Assembly (NCBI GenBank): GCA_029056055.1
Contig: JAIDCC010000096.1
Coordinates: forward strand, 1-64,000
DNA: 64,000 nucleotides
Reading direction: 5' to 3'
From: Duncaniella sp.
GTDB taxonomy: Bacteria > Bacteroidota > Bacteroidia > Bacteroidales > Muribaculaceae
Positions within the stretch are counted from its first letter, which is position 1, and each line of letters begins with the position of its first letter. A program made the position numbers and the translations under genes. The notes below the pieces were generated by a model. It ran no database searches and was not told where the DNA came from. It saw nothing but the letters and a program-made list of their open reading frames with translations. This document shows, in pieces, positions 59,873-64,000 of the stretch.

Positions 59873-60718
59873 ATGACCAACGGATTAACCGAAAAGCAAG
59901 ACAATATCGCAGTGTTTCGCTCGCTGCGCGACATATCATTCATCTCATTTCCCACACGCCTCGAACAGATGGTGCTGTGTGTGTGTACACGCGGCCACAT
60001 CTCGGCTATAGTCGACGTCGAGTCTCGTCAGCTCTCACCCTCGCAGGTGATGGTGCTCCGCCCCGGCCACCGCATCGCCAAGTGTTTCGAGAGTGCCGAT
60101 TTCGAAGGATTTTTCATAGTGGTCAGCGAGAAGAAGCTCGACCAGGTGCTACCGTCGCTCCACTACCTCATCCCCTACAGCCTGCATTACACCGAAAATC
60201 CCATCATCGACATCACCGACGACGAGCTCGACACGCTCCGCATAGGCTACCGCGTGCTCAACCGTCACCTGAAACGCTACTCCGACCGCCCATATGCATC
60301 GATGTCGCTCGCGGCGTGCTGCGAACTGCTCTTCTACGACGTGCTCTCCATCTATGCCTCCCGTCTCAACAAGGGAGGGCGCAAGACCCGCCGCGAGGAG
60401 CTCCTCACCGATTTCATCGCCATACTCGAAAACAATTTCCGTCGCGAACGCACCGTCAACTTCTACGCCGACAAACTCTTCGTCACCCCCAAACACCTCT
60501 CGGCCGTGCTCAAGGAAGTGTCGGGCAAGACCACGGGAGAATGGATTGACTCGCGCGTAATCCTCGAAGCCAAGCTCATGCTCCGTTCGTCGGGCATCAA
60601 TATTCAGGAAATCAGCGCACAGCTCAATTTTGCCAACCAGTCGTTTTTCGGGAAGTACTTCAAACACCTCACCGGCATGTCGCCGCGACAGTATCGCGCC
60701 TCGCTGCCCGACCTGTAA
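59873..60718 (+). CDS. AraC family transcriptional regulator
   Basis: This 281-aa protein has an N-terminal sensing region (about 1-140; CTRGHISAIVDVESRQLSPS, VMVLRPGHRIAKCFE) and a C-terminal HTH (about 180-280; NFYADKLFVTPKHLSAVLKE, IQEISAQLNFANQSFFGKYF, GMSPRQYR). Its target is unknown. Downstream of GT2 with 10 bases between, possibly the same transcript. Confidence 0.9.
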   Translation: MTNGLTEKQDNIAVFRSLRDISFISFPTRLEQMVLCVCTRGHISAIVDVESRQLSPSQVMVLRPGHRIAKCFESADFEGFFIVVSEKKLDQVLPSLHYLIPYSLHYTENPIIDITDDELDTLRIGYRVLNRHLKRYSDRPYASMSLAACCELLFYDVLSIYASRLNKGGRKTRREELLTDFIAILENNFRRERTVNFYADKLFVTPKHLSAVLKEVSGKTTGEWIDSRVILEAKLMLRSSGINIQEISAQLNFANQSFFGKYFKHLTGMSPRQYRASLPDL

Positions 60719-60754
60719 TCCTGCCGAAACCTCATCAACGCACTCCAAACACCA

Positions 60755-61576
60755 ATGCACCGCTCTCTCCTCACCACCCTCATCGCTATAGCCGCCGCGC
60801 TCGGATGCGCCGGGCAAACGCGCCTCGACTATGCCGCCGACGCCGACAAAGCCATGGCCGAAAGCCGCTGGGCCGACGCCGAAACGGCCCTGCTCGCCGC
60901 CCTCCACTCCGAGCCGGCAAATCCGACAAACGTCATGCTCGTCAGCAACCTCGGCATGGCGCAATTCTATCAAGGCAAAGACGAGGAAGCCCTGGCCAAC
61001 CTGACCGATGCCGTCAACATCTCGCCGCGCTCGGTGAGCATACGCGAAAACCGCGCGCAGGTGCTCACGTCGCTCGGACGCTTCGAGGAAGCCGACGCCG
61101 ACTACCTCACCCTCCTCGCCGCCGACTCCACCCTCTACGAGCCGCGTTTCTATCACGCCATGCTCGCTCTGCGCACAGGTCAACCCGAGACAGCCCGCAC
61201 TGAGATAGAACGGCTCGAAACCATGGCGCCCGACCGCGACGAGACGCGCATAGCCCGCGCCACCTACTGCGTGAGTCTCGGCGACTACGCCGCGGCCATT
61301 CCGCTCTACACGCGCATCATCGAAAACCGCCCGGAAGCCGAGTACTACGGCCAACGCGCATTCTGCCGCTTGATGACCCAAGACCTCCACGGCGCGTCGG
61401 AGGACATAGGCGAGGCCATCACACTCGACCCCACCGACCCCGACCTCTATCTCTACCGGGCCGTGTTGCGCAAGCTGCAATACCGCCCCGTGGATGCCGA
61501 CGAAGATGCGCGCCGCGCCATTGCCCACGGCATCGACCCCAAGCGCGCCGCCCCGCTGCTTCTGAACAGTAAGTAA
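60755..61576 (+). CDS. Secreted TPR protein
   Basis: This 273-aa protein has a signal peptide (about 1-21, ALGCAGQ; the Cys could be lipidated). Tetratricopeptide repeats span about 30-265 (YAADADKAMAESRWADAETA, NLGMAQFYQGKDEEALANL, NRAQVLTSLGRFEEADADY). A periplasmic or membrane-attached protein-interaction scaffold with no specific role visible. Confidence 0.8.
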   Translation: MHRSLLTTLIAIAAALGCAGQTRLDYAADADKAMAESRWADAETALLAALHSEPANPTNVMLVSNLGMAQFYQGKDEEALANLTDAVNISPRSVSIRENRAQVLTSLGRFEEADADYLTLLAADSTLYEPRFYHAMLALRTGQPETARTEIERLETMAPDRDETRIARATYCVSLGDYAAAIPLYTRIIENRPEAEYYGQRAFCRLMTQDLHGASEDIGEAITLDPTDPDLYLYRAVLRKLQYRPVDADEDARRAIAHGIDPKRAAPLLLNSK

Positions 61577-61619
61577 TCAGGAATTGTTCTTTCTTAAAAA
61601 GAAAACGTAGAAAAAACTA

Positions 61620-62561
61620 ATGAAAGGCATCGTAATAAAAAACACCGGCAGCTCGTATCTGGTGCGCACCGAAGAGGGGAGCGTGGCCGATTGCAAGGTC
61701 AAGGGACACTTCCGCCTGAAAGGACTGCGCACCACCAACCCCGTGGCTGTAGGCGACGAAGTGACAATCACCACCGACCCATCGGCCGAAAAATCATATA
61801 TCACCGACATCACCCCGCGGCGCAACTATATCATACGTCGTTCGAGCAACCTCTCGAAACAGGCTCACATCCTTGCGGCAAACCTCGACGCGGTGTGCCT
61901 GGTGGTGACGCTCTTCCACCCCACCACCTCGACCACGTTTATCGACCGCTTCCTCGCCACAGCCGAGGCCTACCAAATCCCCGCCATTATCGTAATCAAC
62001 AAAACCGACCTTCTGGCCGACGACCCGGAGGCCATGGAGTATCTCGAGGGCATCACCCGGCTCTATGAAAGCATCGGCTACATGGTGGTGCACGTCTCGG
62101 GCAAAACGGGCGAAGGCATCCCCGCGCTGCGCGACCTGCTTGACGGAAAGACCACACTTTTCTCAGGCAATTCGGGAGTAGGAAAGTCGACGCTCATCAA
62201 CCGCCTCATCCCCGACGCCAATCTCGCCACCGCCGCCATCTCAGACATCCATGACACGGGCATGCACACCACCACGTTCTCAGAAATGTTCCGTCTGCCC
62301 GACATGCCCCACCCCTCCTACATCATCGACACCCCCGGAGTGAAGGGCTTCGGCACGATAGAATTCGACCGTCACGAGGTGGGACACTTCTTCCCCGAGA
62401 TTTTCCGCGCGTCGGCCGACTGCCGTTTCGGCGACTGCACCCACACCGGCGAGCCTGGCTGCGCAGTGCGCGAGGCCGTCGAAAACCACTACATTTCGGA
62501 AAGCCGATATGCGTCATATCTCTCCATACTCGGCGATGACGACGGCGAAAAATACCGCTGA
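61620..62561 (+). CDS. rsgA: Ribosome small subunit-dependent GTPase RsgA
   Basis: This 313-aa protein has an N-terminal OB fold (about 1-70) and a circularly permuted GTPase domain. G4 (INKTD) comes before G1 (GNSGVGKSTLINRLIPDA) and G3 (IDTPGVKGFG). A C-terminal Zn knuckle (CRFGDCTHTGEPGC with a His) follows. It assists late 30S subunit maturation. Length and motif order are normal. Confidence 0.95.
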   Translation: MKGIVIKNTGSSYLVRTEEGSVADCKVKGHFRLKGLRTTNPVAVGDEVTITTDPSAEKSYITDITPRRNYIIRRSSNLSKQAHILAANLDAVCLVVTLFHPTTSTTFIDRFLATAEAYQIPAIIVINKTDLLADDPEAMEYLEGITRLYESIGYMVVHVSGKTGEGIPALRDLLDGKTTLFSGNSGVGKSTLINRLIPDANLATAAISDIHDTGMHTTTFSEMFRLPDMPHPSYIIDTPGVKGFGTIEFDRHEVGHFFPEIFRASADCRFGDCTHTGEPGCAVREAVENHYISESRYASYLSILGDDDGEKYR

Positions 62562-62582
62562 ACGCCGAACTGATAGAAACAC

Positions 62583-62618
62583 AGGGCCGTAGATGTCGAT
62601 TTTGACATCTACGGCCCT
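62583..62618. terminator. Bidirectional terminator between rsgA and GH43
   Basis: Perfect 15-bp stem AGGGCCGTAGATGTC / GACATCTACGGCCCT with a 6-base loop, in the convergent gap; a short T-rich stretch (ATTCGTTT) follows. Confidence 0.8.
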
Positions 62619-62652
62619 ATTCGTTTGGCAGCCCCGTGCAGGGGGCGTCGGA

Positions 62653-64000
62653 TTACTCGAACGCTATGGTTTCGAGAGTGGCCATCGACTTGCCCTTTTC
62701 GGGAGAAGAGAAGACGAGGTAGAGAGGCACGCGGCCCGAAAGGGGTTTCTTGAATTTCAAGGGGGCGGTGAGCACGACGGGGTCGGCGGCCATGTCGGAG
62801 CGGAGCGCTATTGAGCCTACGGGCTTAGCCTTACCTTTCCACGGCGCGTCGGTGAAGATTTCGATGGTTCCGTCGATGCCCTGCGGGATGAGACCGAGGA
62901 GGAGTTTGGGATTGCGCGCGTCGGGGAGAAGGTCGAAATTGAAATACTTCCAACCCACGGTGGAGCCGTCGGTGCAGTTGACCACGCGCCCTATGTTGAT
63001 GTCTTCGGCGTAGGGGTCGGCGATGCTTTTGCCATAGAGATAGAAGGGTTCAAACCACGGGCCGGAATAGACATTGAGGGGGTACTCATGCTTGACCGGC
63101 TCGGGGCCCATGGTGACCGACGCTATGCCGGCGGCGTGGCGGCGGCGTGGGTCGAGGCCGTTGAGTTCGAAACCCTCCGAAGTGAGTTCGGCTTCCGAAA
63201 TGGTGACTTTTCCGCCGGGACCCTCCTCGACAGTCACTTCGATGGGTGAGACCATAGCCTGACGGGCGTATTCGTCAAGGCCTGTCTGACGATGATAGAA
63301 CACATACCATTGGGGACCGATTTGAAGAATCGACCCGTGGGTGTTGCCGTAGGGAGTCGTCGTGGGAATGGTCTTCCCTTCGGCATCGGTGTCGCGCCCG
63401 CGGGCGTCGATGATGGTGCCTCCATAGGTCCAGGGGCCGAGAGGCGCGTCGGAATAGGCGTAGGCCAAGGTGTAGTTGACCGCAGGAAGTCCCCATTCGT
63501 CCGGCGCGCTCATGCGCGAGTAGACCAGCACATATTTATCTTTGATTTTTCGGATAGACGAAGCCTCGAAGAAACGGAAGAGGCTGTCGGTCTCAAACCC
63601 GCCAATCATATCCTCGATGACTTCAGTGCCCTTGAGAGGCGTACACATTGTGGCGGGGTCGAGCTCGGCCGCATGGCTCCGGCCGAAGCCCCAGTAGCCG
63701 TAGACGCGGCCGTCGTCGTCGGTGAGCACGCCCGGGTCAAAACCGAGGATGCCGTAGCAGCGGCGAGGGTCGGAGGCGTCCCAGTTGCAAACCTTGAAAG
63801 GGCCGTCGGGACGCGAGGACACGGCAATCTGACCCGTGCGCCCGTCGTTCTGTGTATTGGGATAGAGGTAATAGAGTTTCGAGCCGTCGGGAGCGGTCAC
63901 CTCGGTGACGTCGGGGGCATAGAGGATGTCGCCGCGTCCGTCGCCGCGGAGGAAGTTTCCGGCACCGTCTGACACCGATTCGAAAATCACGCCGTCGTAG
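62653..64000 (-). CDS. GH43 glycoside hydrolase, 5' end beyond the window
   Basis: The frame stays open to the window edge, so the N-terminus is missing; about 449 residues are visible. GH43-type five-bladed propeller features: APDVTEVTAPDGSKLYYLYP, GFDPGVLTDDDGRVYGYWGF (Asp base region), FEASSIRKIKDKYVLVYSR (likely acid Glu), THGSILQIGPQWYVFYHRQT. A C-terminal carbohydrate-binding beta-sandwich follows (from about 300). Acts on arabinose- or xylose-containing glycans; exact specificity unknown. Confidence 0.85.
   Translation of the reverse strand, partial: YDGVIFESVSDGAGNFLRGDGRGDILYAPDVTEVTAPDGSKLYYLYPNTQNDGRTGQIAVSSRPDGPFKVCNWDASDPRRCYGILGFDPGVLTDDDGRVYGYWGFGRSHAAELDPATMCTPLKGTEVIEDMIGGFETDSLFRFFEASSIRKIKDKYVLVYSRMSAPDEWGLPAVNYTLAYAYSDAPLGPWTYGGTIIDARGRDTDAEGKTIPTTTPYGNTHGSILQIGPQWYVFYHRQTGLDEYARQAMVSPIEVTVEEGPGGKVTISEAELTSEGFELNGLDPRRRHAAGIASVTMGPEPVKHEYPLNVYSGPWFEPFYLYGKSIADPYAEDINIGRVVNCTDGSTVGWKYFNFDLLPDARNPKLLLGLIPQGIDGTIEIFTDAPWKGKAKPVGSIALRSDMAADPVVLTAPLKFKKPLSGRVPLYLVFSSPEKGKSMATLETIAFE

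Noticed and set aside
60149..61528. 459-codon open frame on the minus strand
   Set aside because: Antisense to the AraC and TPR genes; arises from GC-rich codon bias, with no signal peptide, domain or promoter of its own.
1..64000. tRNA, rRNA or known riboswitch
   Set aside because: No CCA-ended cloverleaf, rRNA core motif or recognisable riboswitch consensus was spotted by eye; a covariance-model scan (tRNAscan, Infernal/Rfam) would settle it.

Overview
The window looks like a Bacteroidota chromosome, most probably a gut Bacteroidales such as Muribaculaceae (inference). The evidence is a SusC/SusD pair, many secreted glycoside hydrolases, Bacteroidota-type promoters with a TAnnTTTG -7 box before many genes, secreted proteins with GIYIING-type C-terminal tails, and weak Shine-Dalgarno signals. 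The first 6 kb and the Fic region (32.1-34.4 kb) are visibly AT-richer than the rest and look like accessory DNA. I saw no rRNA, tRNA, CRISPR array, integrase or transposase.

Layout. 0-6 kb: end of an RND pump, an outer-membrane barrel gene with a small secreted partner, an unusual membrane-bound HTH regulator, a membrane protein, a Crp/Fnr gene remnant and a SecD-P1-like lipoprotein. 6-14 kb: a membrane-anchored AraC regulator with a propeller sensor, then a GH2 and a GH106-like gene. 14-23.7 kb: two outward-facing operons of redox and detoxification-type enzymes separated by two AraC genes and followed by an HxlR regulator. 23.9-32 kb: a polysaccharide utilisation locus (SusC, SusD, hydrolase, GH106). 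32.1-34.4 kb: a Fic protein with an AbiEi-like N-terminus and a membrane PH-like protein, each behind a copy of the same 86-bp promoter segment. 34.5-43.4 kb: RtcB, a secreted beta-helix protein, an ATPase/RloB pair, and a LuxR regulator with a second outer-membrane barrel. 43.6-50.5 kb: ammonium channel, ECF S component, DUF1893 protein, two ferredoxin-type aldo/keto reductases and a polyferredoxin. 50.9-64 kb: GrpB-like protein, DUF5131 protein, a TolC-MFP-MFS efflux operon, Lrp, MtaB, GT2, AraC, TPR, RsgA and a partial GH43.

Recurring non-coding structure. A 185-220 bp intergenic element with imperfect terminal inverted repeats occurs three times (11.2, 34.5 and 50.7 kb), with folded-end remnants at 0.5 and 47.4 kb. 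Its central hairpin keeps its pairing while changing sequence. A different palindromic element with perfect 20-bp ends lies at 47.4 kb.

Working together. The 6-14 kb and 24-32 kb loci probably process rhamnose-containing glycans. The 32-40 kb stretch (Fic, RtcB, ATPase/RloB) has a defence or stress flavour. The 46-50 kb genes probably form a membrane-linked electron-transfer system. All functions are inferred from sequence reading alone; no database search was run.
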